Counted from the first letter of the stretch, positions 45,167 to 53,906 are shown. The stretch is 64,000 bases of DNA from Thermalbibacter longus (GCF_023806485.1 NZ_JAMSLR010000001.1:1-64000), one strand, 5' to 3'. The notes: a model not told the origin generated them from the sequence alone. Program-made: numbers and translations.

Positions 45167-45343
45167 TCAGCGGTGGCGCTGATGGCCCGCTCGACCGACC
45201 AACTTTAACGAGACAGCCAGCGCGATCGCCACCAGCGCGAACCAGATGCCGAGCTCGATCTGACCAACAGCTGGGCCCAGCGCAAGCAGCGATCCGAACG
45301 CAACGATCAAGATCAGTATCACGACTCCGAGTCTCGTCAGCAA
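45167..45343 (-). CDS. Possible 58-residue two-helix membrane protein (TTG start)
   Basis: A frame that opens right after the upstream gene's stop: TTG 45343, stop 45167-45169. It encodes two hydrophobic helices (VVILILIVAFGSLLALGPAV, then IWFALVAIALAVSLKLV) and a basic tail. An AAGGGAG site lies 10 nt before the TTG; a CTG one codon on sits 3 nt after AGGAG. The stop abuts a GTG start option of the next gene. The sequence is far too hydrophobic and tidy for random DNA, but there is no ATG and no recognised family. Confidence 0.4.
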   Translation of the reverse strand: MLTRLGVVILILIVAFGSLLALGPAVGQIELGIWFALVAIALAVSLKLVGRAGHQRHR

Positions 45344-45346
45344 CTC

Positions 45347-46024
45347 CTAATAACTCCCTTCGTATGTATAACGTCCGTCACCGTACACATAGATCTTGCT
45401 CCACGGATATGCATTGGCATAACAGCCGTAGCGCACGACGCAGTACTCTAAATGGCGTTGCATGTGAGACCAAGCCTGCCATGATCCAGGGCTGCTAGCT
45501 TGGTTGACCACCAGTTCCCGGACGTAGATCACTGAGTTCACGTCAGTGACGTAATCATACCGGTTCTGCCATCCAGTAACTACGGAGCCGTTGCCACACC
45601 ATGCCACATAGTGATGCCACTTGTACAGGCTAAAGCCAAGCAGACTGAACCGTTGGAACCAGACGTCAGCCCACCAGCATCCGGCAGCGCCGACCGCCAT
45701 GGGTTGAATCAGTACTCCATCGCGCGCTCCGATCTCGACGGGCCGCGTCGGGTCGGGAACCTGCGAGGCTATACCCGGACGGCTGCGGATCAGCTGCAAA
45801 TCCTCGGCGGTATATGTGCCGCGAGCGATACGATCCAAGGCGGCTGCAATCTCGGGATCTCTACCATTTGACGCGGCTGACGCCGGCACGACGCCGTTCA
45901 TCGACAACGCTGTCGAGATGAGGACAGCAACTATGAGGACACGTATGCCACGTTTTACTGGTGCCCAGTCCATTTTAAACGAGAGGGGCAGTCGCCGGCG
46001 CCGATTGCGCAAATGGCGAATCAT
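45347..46024 (-). CDS. Secreted protein of unknown function
   Basis: A 225-residue protein with a long basic N-terminus followed by a signal segment (IRVLIVAVLISTALSMNGVV, cleavage after ASA near residue 51). The mature domain of about 174 residues is rich in Trp, Tyr and Cys (GAAGCWWADVWFQRFSLLG, YCVVRYGCYANAYPW). The style recalls actinobacterial exported proteins; no family is recognised. AAGGAG lies 6-7 nt before the ATG. The gene is visibly AT-richer than its surroundings, which suggests recent acquisition. Confidence 0.65.
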   Translation of the reverse strand: MIRHLRNRRRRLPLSFKMDWAPVKRGIRVLIVAVLISTALSMNGVVPASAASNGRDPEIAAALDRIARGTYTAEDLQLIRSRPGIASQVPDPTRPVEIGARDGVLIQPMAVGAAGCWWADVWFQRFSLLGFSLYKWHHYVAWCGNGSVVTGWQNRYDYVTDVNSVIYVRELVVNQASSPGSWQAWSHMQRHLEYCVVRYGCYANAYPWSKIYVYGDGRYTYEGSY

Positions 46025-46132
46025 TGCTATCTCCTTCGGATAATAGCCTAACTCCCGCCTATGTTGAAACGGATGTCTACCTCCCTTCTATCGAGCATCG
46101 CCACACGTCTCGGACAACGTCTTGTTCCCAGC

Positions 46133-46396
46133 CTAGCTCGCATGCTTGGTGATGTTCTCTCCCCAGGGCTGGGCAATTTTCTCCCCAGGCTGCAAGCGAA
46201 GCCCTCGCCGGGCAGTCGTCCTCACAGACAGCTCGTCGCGTTGTCGGCAATCGGATCGCGGACGAGAAGTCGAACGAACCGACATGTCGAACGGCACAGG
46301 CGTGATCCAGAACACGGCGATGCTATAGGCAATCGCCAAGATGAGGACGATTAGCACCACCAAAAACCACCTCGGCCGCGCCAGTCGATTCTTCAG
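46133..46396 (-). CDS. Possible 87-residue membrane protein with CTG start
   Basis: The frame has no ATG/GTG near its plausible start, but CTG 46396 lies 5 nt after a perfect AAAGGAG. It would give KNRLARPRW then the helix FLVVLIVLILAIAYSIAVFW (about 10-29) and a short polar external tail to a TAG. It starts 50 nt after the stop of the next upstream gene. The combination of ribosome site, positively charged head and single membrane helix supports a real product; the long upstream extension of the frame overlaps another gene and looks non-coding. Confidence 0.4.
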   Translation of the reverse strand: MKNRLARPRWFLVVLIVLILAIAYSIAVFWITPVPFDMSVRSTSRPRSDCRQRDELSVRTTARRGLRLQPGEKIAQPWGENITKHAS

Positions 46397-46445
46397 CCGT
46401 GCTCCTTTGTGCCCCGGTAGCTGCCATCCCCGTTTCCATCGCGCA

Positions 46446-47111
46446 TTAGCCCCCGTCCGGGCGTGGTGATCCCGGATCGAGGGGCACCGCAAGCTCGAGT
46501 CCGATCGCCTTCGCGAGCTGGTCGGACAAGAACTGAGCATCGTGGACTTCGCGAGGGCTGAGGTAGAGGCCGGTGGTGACCTCAGCGCAGGAGTCTCCTT
46601 CGCAGAACATCTCCTGGGGTGCTCGCCGGATGGATGTATCCCCGAAAATCCTGGCGAGTTCAGGTTCGGGCAGGATGTAGACGAAGACTCGGAACCGGCT
46701 AGGGACGTCTACCCGCTGCACTACCGGGTCGCCGGTCGGCTTCCCACCTTTGACAGAGACACCCGGTTCCAGCAGGTACGGTTTCCCGGGACAGCCGATC
46801 TCCACGACCGGCGCATTCTGGGCTAATCCGGCCGGCCGCCAGTGCGGATGCTGCGTGAGCGTGGCCAGCGCAGCATCCATCCGCTGGCGAGCGACCTCCA
46901 GGTCAACGGTAGCCGCGGCAACCGGCTCGACACACAGCGCCAGGCGATCTCGGTTCGTCGTAAGCAGCAGTCCATCGGTGAAGTGGACGCTCTGAGCCCG
47001 AAGCATGCGAGGAACGAGCTCGCGGGCGAGTACCCCGATTGCCAGGATGAGCACGAGCAATATGCCGGTGCGTAGTTGCCACGGAAGACAGCGCATTCCG
47101 ATTCTTTTCAT
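46446..47111 (-). CDS. Membrane-anchored secreted protein of unknown function
   Basis: A 221-residue protein with an N-terminal anchor or signal (TGILLVLILAIGVLAREL, about 15-32) and an extracytoplasmic domain of about 185 residues. Segments include VHFTDGLLLTTNRDRLALCV, VVEIGCPGKPYLLEPGV and a C-terminal VTTGLYLSPREVHDAQFLSD. Four cysteines are scattered outside the membrane. No family is recognised. AGGAGGATAGGCC precedes the ATG. It lies 30 nt downstream of the regulator-protease fusion gene in the same direction, so the two are likely co-transcribed. Confidence 0.65.
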   Translation of the reverse strand: MKRIGMRCLPWQLRTGILLVLILAIGVLARELVPRMLRAQSVHFTDGLLLTTNRDRLALCVEPVAAATVDLEVARQRMDAALATLTQHPHWRPAGLAQNAPVVEIGCPGKPYLLEPGVSVKGGKPTGDPVVQRVDVPSRFRVFVYILPEPELARIFGDTSIRRAPQEMFCEGDSCAEVTTGLYLSPREVHDAQFLSDQLAKAIGLELAVPLDPGSPRPDGG

Positions 47112-47140
47112 GGCCTATCCTCCTGTTCAACCATGATCGC

Positions 47141-48466
47141 TCACTGAACCAGGTTCTCTGCGATCTTGGTGACCTTGTCCCTATCCGACCAGCTCGGCCA
47201 CTCGCGATCGGTGCAACCATATACCCCCGAGTGCATGACGCTGTCGGCGCACTGTCCCCACCAGTCGGGGTCTTTCAGCCCTAGCACGTGACCGGTTTCG
47301 TGGTTGATGGTGTGGTGATACCAGAACGTTCCGCTGGTGAGGTGCGAGGTCTTGAAGCGCACGTAGGCCCACCGATAGTCCGTGTGACCGGTGTTCGGAT
47401 TGTAAGCCGGTTGTTCTTTCCAGGAGCAACTCAAGCCGTCGCATCCGGAACTGCGCGCCCAGTATTCCACTTCGATATCACGCGGCAGCAGGCCGCGCGC
47501 GTAGGCCGCCGCTACCACGTCCGCGCGGCGTTCCGCCACTCCCAGCCTGCGGGCGATGGCCCGCAGGTGCGTCCGCACCGTCTCCGGGCTCACACAGAGG
47601 ACGGCGCCGATCTCCCGGTACGTCGGCAGGTCCGCCCGCGCCAGGAGCATTAACACCTCCCGCTCCCGCCGCGAGAAGCCGAGCTCGGCGCACCGCAGCG
47701 CTGCCTCCGCCTGCGCCTGTGTCGTGATATCCACCGCCACGCCGATCGCCCCGCTCACCCTGCCCCGCGCGTCGCGCAGCGGCGCATAGTGGACCTCGAA
47801 GACCGCCTCGCGATAGCACACGCGAGCGGTGAACGCCTCGCCGGCCAGCACCCGGCGCAGGTGATCGGCCAGCTCGGGGATCGCCGTCACCCCGGCCCAC
47901 AGCGACTGCCCGCCCAGCCGCTCCGGGTGCTCGGCGAGGGTGGCCAGACCGGAACCTTCCACGAATGTGATCGTCCCAACCCGGTCGACGGCGAAGAGGA
48001 TGAGCGGCGCATGCTCGAGCACCAGCCGCAGCCGGTCTTCCGGCGCCGGGGTTGCGGGGCCGGCCGCTCGCGGAATGGTCTGCTGTACCCGGTGGGTAAA
48101 GCCGGCGGCCAGCTCGGCGAGCAGGACCACGAGCCGCGGCTGGAGGGGGAGGACTGCTTCAGCAGGGAGACCGGCCAGGAGCTCCTGGCCGAGCGTCGTT
48201 ACGGTCTGCCCGAGCGCCTCCGGCTCGCCGAACCCCAGCTCGACCAGGGCCGCCCCGATCGCCTGCGCCGCCTCGCGATCGAGCGGCTCGGCGAGCAACA
48301 GGGCGATCGCCCGCTCGGTGAGTTCGGCGAGTCGACGGCGCGCTGCCGTCGAATCCGGCATGTCGCTACCCGACCGGAGCGCGCGATGCCAGCGCTCCGC
48401 GATCTCCTGCTGCCGGCGGACGAGGCTCCCCTGCAGGCGCTCCCAGCACGCGTCCTCCGGCTCCAT
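47141..48466 (-). CDS. PAS-LuxR regulator fused to a snapalysin-like metzincin domain
   Basis: A continuous 441-residue frame with two unrelated halves. Residues 1-130 form an RsbR-like helical sensor head, 143-250 a PAS domain (LEHAPLILFAVDRVGTITFV), and 262-325 a LuxR HTH (FSRREREVLMLLARA, ending GVAERRADVVAAAYARGLL). From about 330 the chain becomes Trp/Tyr/Cys-rich and carries HETGHVLGLKD (389-399), the HExxHxxGxxD zinc site of snapalysin-type metzincins, then a Met-turn SVM (409-411). Such proteases are normally secreted; here there is no signal peptide. The protease part (~110 residues) looks shorter than a full enzyme, suggesting a fusion to a remnant or a new architecture. Both halves are certain as families; function is open. 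Confidence 0.85.
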   Translation of the reverse strand: MEPEDACWERLQGSLVRRQQEIAERWHRALRSGSDMPDSTAARRRLAELTERAIALLLAEPLDREAAQAIGAALVELGFGEPEALGQTVTTLGQELLAGLPAEAVLPLQPRLVVLLAELAAGFTHRVQQTIPRAAGPATPAPEDRLRLVLEHAPLILFAVDRVGTITFVEGSGLATLAEHPERLGGQSLWAGVTAIPELADHLRRVLAGEAFTARVCYREAVFEVHYAPLRDARGRVSGAIGVAVDITTQAQAEAALRCAELGFSRREREVLMLLARADLPTYREIGAVLCVSPETVRTHLRAIARRLGVAERRADVVAAAYARGLLPRDIEVEYWARSSGCDGLSCSWKEQPAYNPNTGHTDYRWAYVRFKTSHLTSGTFWYHHTINHETGHVLGLKDPDWWGQCADSVMHSGVYGCTDREWPSWSDRDKVTKIAENLVQ

Positions 48467-48576
48467 CCGCCGATTCCTCCGTACAGAGGCGGTCCAGGTC
48501 TGTTTTCAGTTGCCGCGCGAAGTGGGAGGTCACCCAGGTGAATGATAGTCAGAGATGGCCGGTTCGTCAAACTGCT

Positions 48577-51048
48577 TTACGGGTAACTCCGTAAGACCCG
48601 GCGCTGGTGCCAGGCCAGGAGGAACATCCCGAGCACGGCCAGCGCGCCGGCCGCCGCCGTGGCCAGGCCGGGCACGAGGTACGGCGGCCGGTAGGTGAAG
48701 ACCACCTCGTGGCGACCAGCCGGTACCCAGACCGCCCGGTAGATGCCGTTGGCCAGCGCGACCGGCGCCGGCCGGCCGTCGACCGTCGCTCGCCAGCCGG
48801 GATCGAAGGTGTCGGCCAGCACCAGGTAGGCCGGGGCGGTCGCCTCGGCCGCGATCTCCACCCGGTTTGGCCGGTAGGCGGTGATCTCGACACGACCGCC
48901 GGCGGCCCGGTCGGCCGGCGGCAGCTCGCCGGTCAGGTAGAGCTCCCGGCGCGGGTCGAAGCCCGGCTCACGGATGCGCTGCAGCGCGGTCTCGCGGTCG
49001 GCGATCTCGGCGCTGCCGGCCAGCCAGGCGCGCGGCATGGCCCGCGGGTTCTCCCAGAGCGTCAATCCTTCCGGGGTGGTCAGCAGCAGCCGGAAGCGCG
49101 CGCCTGACGACCCGGCGTCGGCCCGGCTGATCAGGTAGCGCGCGCTCAGGAGGTCGAAGGCGCCGTGATCGCGGTTGTTGCGGGCGAAGTCGAGCACGCC
49201 GGCGTAGCCGGCCGGCTGCATCGGATCGTAGAGCCCGCCGACGTCGTCGAGCCCGACCACGGCGGCCGCGCTCGGCTGCCAGCGAATGGTCAGCGAGATC
49301 ATGCGGATCGGCCCCTCGGCCTCGGCGCGCTCCCGGAGGTAGGCGACGATCTCCGGGTGGCGGAAGTCGACGTTCAGGTCGTCGAGCGTCGGGTTGAAGG
49401 TGGCGTTGGCGCTGAAGAGGTCGACCACGACCAGCCCGAGCGCCAGCAGGCCGGCTGCCGGGCGCGGCAGCCGCGCGCGCTCGACCGCCCAGAGCCAGAG
49501 GAGCGCCAGGCCGAGCAGCAGCGCCAGCAGGTTCAGCCCGTCGAGCGCGATCACCGCCCGCTCGGGCAGCTCCGGCCCGCCGAGGACGACCCGGTAGAAG
49601 AGGGGGATGATCAAGAGGATCAGCGCTCCCAGCGCGATCGCGAGCAGCCGCCGGGCCGACCGCAGGGCGAGGCGCGCGAGGCGGGTCTGCTCGGTTCGCG
49701 TGGCCGCCAGCACGTCGTGCAGGCCGGTGGCGGCCAGCAGCGCGACCGCGAGGTCGACGTACAGCAGCGAGCGGGCCGGGACGCGGAGCAGGTCGGCGAA
49801 GGGGAGGAAGCGGTAGGCCCAGCCGTGTACTGGCGTGTACGGCCCCATCGCGTGCAACAGCGCGACCAGCCCGAGCGTCGCCAGGAACCAGCGCACGGGC
49901 TCGCGGCGGAGCGCCAGGCCCAGCCCGGCCAGGAGCAGCGGGATCACCCCGGCGTAGAACCAGACCTCGCCGCTGGAGAACGGTCCCCAGTAGTCGGTCG
50001 GGTTGCTGCCGAACAGCTTGGGCAGGAGGAAGTGGACGAGCATGATCGGCTGGAGACTGAACTCGGTCGCCTGCTCGTAGGTCAGCCGGCCGGCCCGCAC
50101 CGAGCGCCGGGCCAGCTCCAGCGAGGGCAGGAGCACCGGCATCGCCAGCGCCAGCCCGCTCCCCACCGCCAGACCGGCCCGCAGCGCGTCGGCCAGCGGT
50201 GGCCGGAGCGCGCGCCAGAGCGACGCGACCGAGGAGCGTTGTCCTGGCGCGAGCCCGCCCCGCAGCTCGCGGAAGGCCGCCAGGTGGCGGAGGACCATCC
50301 AGAAGAGCCACCAGGCCGCCGAGGCGGCCAGCGCGTAGAGCACTGTCTGCTGGTGCCCGCCGGTGGCCAGCAGGAAGACGAAGCCAGCGGTGACGGCCGC
50401 CCAGAGCCAGGAGGCGCGCCGCACTGCCTGCGCCAGCCCCAGCCAGATCCAGGGCACCCAAACAGCGGCCGAGAACATCGAGTAGTGGCCCAGGTGGGCT
50501 ACTAGGAAGCCGCTGTAGGGGAAGACGATGCCGGCCACCAGTGCCGGGATCCGGCCGGCGCCGAGCGTGGCCCGCGCCAGCGCGTAGGCGCCGAGGCTGG
50601 CGATCACATAGTGGCTGAGAGCCATCAACTCCAACGTGCTGTACGTGAAGGGGCGGGCCAGGAGGTACGCGATCCAGTTGGGCGGGTAGAGCAGGCCAGC
50701 CTGGTAGTTTGCGAAGTGGGGCATGCCGCTGAAGAGGTGGGGGTTCCAGAGCGGCAGCTCCCCCTCCTGCACCGTGCGGGCGCTGAGAGCGTGCAGGGGG
50801 AAGAAGAAGGAGTTGAGGTCGCCGCCGCCCTTCGGGACTTGCGCTGGAGTGAGCAGGGGGCGCCAGAAGAATAGGACGTGCGCTAGCAGGAGCCCGCCGA
50901 GCGCGGCCAGCTCGCCGGCCAGCCACGGCCAGCGCCGCCGGAGCGGGCCAGCGGCGAGCAGCAACCCCACAGCCCACAGCCCGGCCAGTGCCGGCAGGGC
51001 CCAGAGCGGGATCAGCCCGCTCGTCCGAACCGCCAGCTCCGGGGGCAA
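48577..51048 (-). CDS. YfhO-family multispanning membrane protein
   Basis: An 823-residue membrane protein with about 12-13 transmembrane helices and a large C-terminal extracytoplasmic domain. YfhO-like landmarks are GGGDLNSFFFPLHALSARTV with GELPLWNPHLFSGMP near the N-terminus, and a C-terminal domain ending with VVFTYRPPYLVPGLATAAAG before the last helix. The family belongs to the GT-C-like lipid-linked glycosyltransferases; in Firmicutes YfhO glycosylates lipoteichoic acid. The sugar and acceptor here are unknown. It is transcribed with ychF, 18 nt apart. Confidence 0.88.
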   Translation of the reverse strand: MPPELAVRTSGLIPLWALPALAGLWAVGLLLAAGPLRRRWPWLAGELAALGGLLLAHVLFFWRPLLTPAQVPKGGGDLNSFFFPLHALSARTVQEGELPLWNPHLFSGMPHFANYQAGLLYPPNWIAYLLARPFTYSTLELMALSHYVIASLGAYALARATLGAGRIPALVAGIVFPYSGFLVAHLGHYSMFSAAVWVPWIWLGLAQAVRRASWLWAAVTAGFVFLLATGGHQQTVLYALAASAAWWLFWMVLRHLAAFRELRGGLAPGQRSSVASLWRALRPPLADALRAGLAVGSGLALAMPVLLPSLELARRSVRAGRLTYEQATEFSLQPIMLVHFLLPKLFGSNPTDYWGPFSSGEVWFYAGVIPLLLAGLGLALRREPVRWFLATLGLVALLHAMGPYTPVHGWAYRFLPFADLLRVPARSLLYVDLAVALLAATGLHDVLAATRTEQTRLARLALRSARRLLAIALGALILLIIPLFYRVVLGGPELPERAVIALDGLNLLALLLGLALLWLWAVERARLPRPAAGLLALGLVVVDLFSANATFNPTLDDLNVDFRHPEIVAYLRERAEAEGPIRMISLTIRWQPSAAAVVGLDDVGGLYDPMQPAGYAGVLDFARNNRDHGAFDLLSARYLISRADAGSSGARFRLLLTTPEGLTLWENPRAMPRAWLAGSAEIADRETALQRIREPGFDPRRELYLTGELPPADRAAGGRVEITAYRPNRVEIAAEATAPAYLVLADTFDPGWRATVDGRPAPVALANGIYRAVWVPAGRHEVVFTYRPPYLVPGLATAAAGALAVLGMFLLAWHQRRVLRSYP

Positions 51049-51066
51049 GGCACGCTCTCCCTGACC

Positions 51067-52173
51067 TCACACGTTGAACAGGATGTGCAGCACGTCGCCG
51101 TCCTGCACGACGTACTGCTTCCCCTCGAGCCGGAGCACGCCAGCTCGCCGGGCCTCGGCTAGGCTCCCAGTCCGCACCAGGTCGTCGTAGGAGACTACCT
51201 CCGCGCGGATGAAGCCCTGCTGCAGGTCGCTGTGGATGGTACCTGCTGCCTCCACCGCCGTCGTGCCCCGCCGGATCGTCCAGGCTCGCACCTCGTCGGG
51301 GCCGACCGTGAAGAACGAGATCAAACCGAGCAGCGCGTAGGAGAGGCGGATCACCCGGTCGCGTCCAGGCTCCTCGATTCCCAGCTCGTCCATGAAGTCC
51401 CGGGCGTCGTCGTCCTGGAGCTGCGCGATCTCCTCTTCCAGCTTGCCCGGGAGCGCATCGACAGCGACTCCTGGCCGCCGGTAGCGGCTGCTCACCTCTG
51501 CCAGCAGGCGCTCGGCTGGCTCGCCGAGCAGCTCTTCACCGAAGTTCAGCAGGATCAACAGTGGTTTGGCGGTCAGAAACCCGAAGCCGCGGAGCGCCTT
51601 CGCTTCCTCGGCCGAGAGCTCGACCTCGCGGATCGGAGTCCCTTCGGTCAAGGCATCCTGGAGCCGGCCCAACAGCTCGGCCTCTCGCTCCTGTGCCTCC
51701 CGCTCGGCCGCGCGTAGCTTGCCCAGCATCGACTGGATGCGTGCCAGCCGTTTCTCGATGATGCTCAGGTCGGAAAAGGCGAGCTCGAGGTCGATGGTTT
51801 CGACGTCTCGCAGAGGGTCGACCGACCCTTCAGGGTGAGGAACGGCCGGGTCGTCGAAGGCGCGCACCACATGGACGAGCGCGTCGGCCTGGCTGAGATA
51901 GCCGAGCAGGCGCCCACTCAGCCCGCGCTCGTGGACCCCTTTGGCCAGCCCGGCCACATCGTAGTACTGCACCTCAGCGGGGACGGTGCGGCGAGGGTTG
52001 AACATGCGGGTAAGCACGTCCAGCCGCGGGTCGGGCACCTTGACGGTGGCCAGGTTGGGCTCATCCCCAGCGCCGCTGAAGCCGCCGGTGACGGCCTTGG
52101 CGCGGGTGAGCGCGTTGAAGACGGTCGTCTTGCCGCTCTGTGGCAGGCCGATGAGCACGAGCTGCACTGGCAT
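51067..52173 (-). CDS. ychF: Redox-responsive ATPase/GTPase YchF (Obg family)
   Basis: A 368-residue protein. The N-terminal P-loop is LVLIGLPQSGKTTVFNALTR (G1), with VQYYDVAGLAKGVHERGLSG (G3), then a coiled-coil insertion (about 120-180) and a C-terminal TGS domain (FFTVGPDEVRAWTIRRGTTA onward). Known YchF proteins prefer ATP and influence oxidative-stress resistance. The usual Obg NKxD motif is changed, as in the family (LLILLNFGEE). ATG 52173 follows GGAGGCGCT; an in-frame longer start has no ribosome site. Confidence 0.92.
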   Translation of the reverse strand: MPVQLVLIGLPQSGKTTVFNALTRAKAVTGGFSGAGDEPNLATVKVPDPRLDVLTRMFNPRRTVPAEVQYYDVAGLAKGVHERGLSGRLLGYLSQADALVHVVRAFDDPAVPHPEGSVDPLRDVETIDLELAFSDLSIIEKRLARIQSMLGKLRAAEREAQEREAELLGRLQDALTEGTPIREVELSAEEAKALRGFGFLTAKPLLILLNFGEELLGEPAERLLAEVSSRYRRPGVAVDALPGKLEEEIAQLQDDDARDFMDELGIEEPGRDRVIRLSYALLGLISFFTVGPDEVRAWTIRRGTTAVEAAGTIHSDLQQGFIRAEVVSYDDLVRTGSLAEARRAGVLRLEGKQYVVQDGDVLHILFNV

Positions 52174-52327
52174 AGCGCCTCCGGATGCGGTGATCCCGGC
52201 CAACTCCCACTCGCGTACGAGGCCGGGCCAGGCCCTGTTGTACCACGTGCAGGCGCGCCCGCTATGCCGCTGCGATGGAGCGCTTCGACGGCTCGCTCCG
52301 ACTGGAGCGGCCGGATGGAGCCGGCCG

Positions 52328-53020
52328 CTAGGGTCGAGCGCTGCTGAGGAGCGGGTCGGGCACGCCGGCCTCCGCGAAGGCCCTGGCGCGCAGCCGGCAC
52401 GAGTCGCACGCGCCGCATGGGCGATCGCCCCCCTGGTAGCACGACCAGGTGAGGCTGTAGTCCACGCCGAGCGCCAGCCCAAGGCGGACGATACCTGCCT
52501 TGGGCAGGTAGAGGAACGGTGCCAGCACCAGGATCCGCTTACCCTCCTCGACGAACTGCTTGCTGGCCAGGTCGGCGGCGCGCTGGTACGCCTCTAGGAA
52601 CTCCCCCCGACAATCGGGGTAGCCCGAGTAGTCGACCTGGCTGACGCCGATGAAGATCGCGCTGGCTCCGATCACCTCAGCGTAGGCGGAGGCCACGGCC
52701 AGGAAGATCAGGTTGCGGGCTGGTACCCAGGTCGACGGGATGCCCGTGGTCGGCTCGGTGGGGATCGGCCCGGCCCCGGTCAGCGACGAGCCGCCCCACT
52801 GGGCCAGATCGATCGTGACGACCCGGTGCTCCACGGCACCGACCGCGCGAGCGACGGTCGCCGCCGATTCCAGCTCGCGCCGGTGGCGCTGCCCGTAGTC
52901 GAACGAGAGCGCGTAGAGCTCGTACCCCTCGGCACGGGCGAGGTAGGCGGCCGTGGTGCTGTCCAGCCCGCCGGAGAGCAAGACCACGGCGCGTCCGATG
53001 GGCGTCCTCGCTGCGCTCAC
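52328..53020 (-). CDS. queC: 7-cyano-7-deazaguanine synthase QueC
   Basis: A 230-residue enzyme. The PP-loop is [20 protein letters not shown] (SGGLDS ATP-binding motif), followed by [31 protein letters not shown] and [13 protein letters not shown]. The C-terminal zinc site is [19 protein letters not shown]. It converts carboxydeazaguanine to preQ0 in queuosine/deazapurine synthesis. GTG 53020 follows GGAGGCAAACG. queD, queE and queF are not in the window. I saw no preQ1 riboswitch upstream. Confidence 0.94.
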   Translation of the reverse strand: MSAARTPIGRAVVLLSGGLDSTTAAYLARAEGYELYALSFDYGQRHRRELESAATVARAVGAVEHRVVTIDLAQWGGSSLTGAGPIPTEPTTGIPSTWVPARNLIFLAVASAYAEVIGASAIFIGVSQVDYSGYPDCRGEFLEAYQRAADLASKQFVEEGKRILVLAPFLYLPKAGIVRLGLALGVDYSLTWSCYQGGDRPCGACDSCRLRARAFAEAGVPDPLLSSARP

Positions 53021-53249
53021 CGTTTGCCTCCATCGCGCTCGGTGTGCCGGCCTCCAGACCATCATCTCACTACACTACCACAGCGGTAGGCGGGCGCGAG
53101 TTCCGGCTCGCGGAGTGTTCGGTCGTTCTCGTTGCCCGGCTTGCCGCCAGGGAGGGCTGCTAGGCTAGCCGGGATGGCAGCCTCTCCGTATCCTTAGCCG
53201 TACGCCGCTCTACCGCGGGGATGGGTGGAGTTGCCTCGGAGGGCGAGGG

Positions 53250-53906
53250 ATGCGCCGCGGTCGCCATCTATTCAGAGGTCGCCAGACGGGTCTGCCGGCC
53301 TGGAGCCGGCCCTACGGTCTCCCTCTCCTCGGTGCTGGCGTCGCGGCTACCCTGCACCTCGCCTGTCACCGCGCCTGGGCGAGGGCCGAGAACGGCACCG
53401 TGCGGCGAGCACTGCTCGATGGGCTGAGCCACAGCAGCGCGGCGCTCGCGGTGACACTCCCGGCTGCGCCGCTCGTGCCGGAACCTGGATGGTTCGTTGC
53501 GGCCGGGCTGGCCGGTAGCCTGGCTCTCGACCTCGACCACATCGTCGCCGCGCAGTCGGTGCGGCTGGATCGGTGCATGACTATGCCCGGGCGGCCGCCG
53601 ACCCACTCCTTCCTGTTCGTCTTGTTCGCCTCCGTGGTGCTGGCGGGGTTACGCCCGTGGCGGGGTCTCGGGCTGGGGCTGTTCCTCGGGCTGGGCTCTC
53701 ACGTGCTGCGCGACCTAGGCACTGGCGGCGCGCCAGCGATCCATCCCCGCAGGGTGTACGAGCTGGCCTACCCAGTGTGTTTCCTGCTCACTGCCGGCCT
53801 CGCGGTGTTCGGCCGTCTCCTGGCGGCCACCTCGCCGCTACCCTCCAGGCAACGCGCCACCGGACGCGCGCCCGTGGCCCAACGAGCCGTCGCGCTCGAG
53901 CAATGA
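53250..53906 (+). CDS. Membrane-bound metal-dependent hydrolase-like protein (YdjM/DUF457 type)
   Basis: A 218-residue protein with about five hydrophobic segments. Conserved His/Asp motifs of the YdjM/DUF457 group are visible: DGLSHSSAAL, ALDLDHIVAAQ, RPPTHSFLF and LGSHVLRDLGT. These are proposed to bind metal near the membrane; the activity is unproven. GGAGGGCGAGGG lies right before the ATG. It diverges from queC and precedes another small membrane protein gene. Confidence 0.7.
   Translation: MRRGRHLFRGRQTGLPAWSRPYGLPLLGAGVAATLHLACHRAWARAENGTVRRALLDGLSHSSAALAVTLPAAPLVPEPGWFVAAGLAGSLALDLDHIVAAQSVRLDRCMTMPGRPPTHSFLFVLFASVVLAGLRPWRGLGLGLFLGLGSHVLRDLGTGGAPAIHPRRVYELAYPVCFLLTAGLAVFGRLLAATSPLPSRQRATGRAPVAQRAVALEQ

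Noticed and set aside
48968-51070. 700-codon minus-strand frame overlapping the YfhO gene in another phase, and a 446-codon plus-strand frame at 49165-50505
   Set aside because: Both are Arg/Ala/Pro/Gln-rich with no hydrophobic or domain pattern, whereas the YfhO frame has clear membrane helices and family motifs.
53021-53200. Possible preQ1 riboswitch before queC
   Set aside because: No match to the class I aptamer tail (A-rich AAAACTA type) or class II layout was seen.
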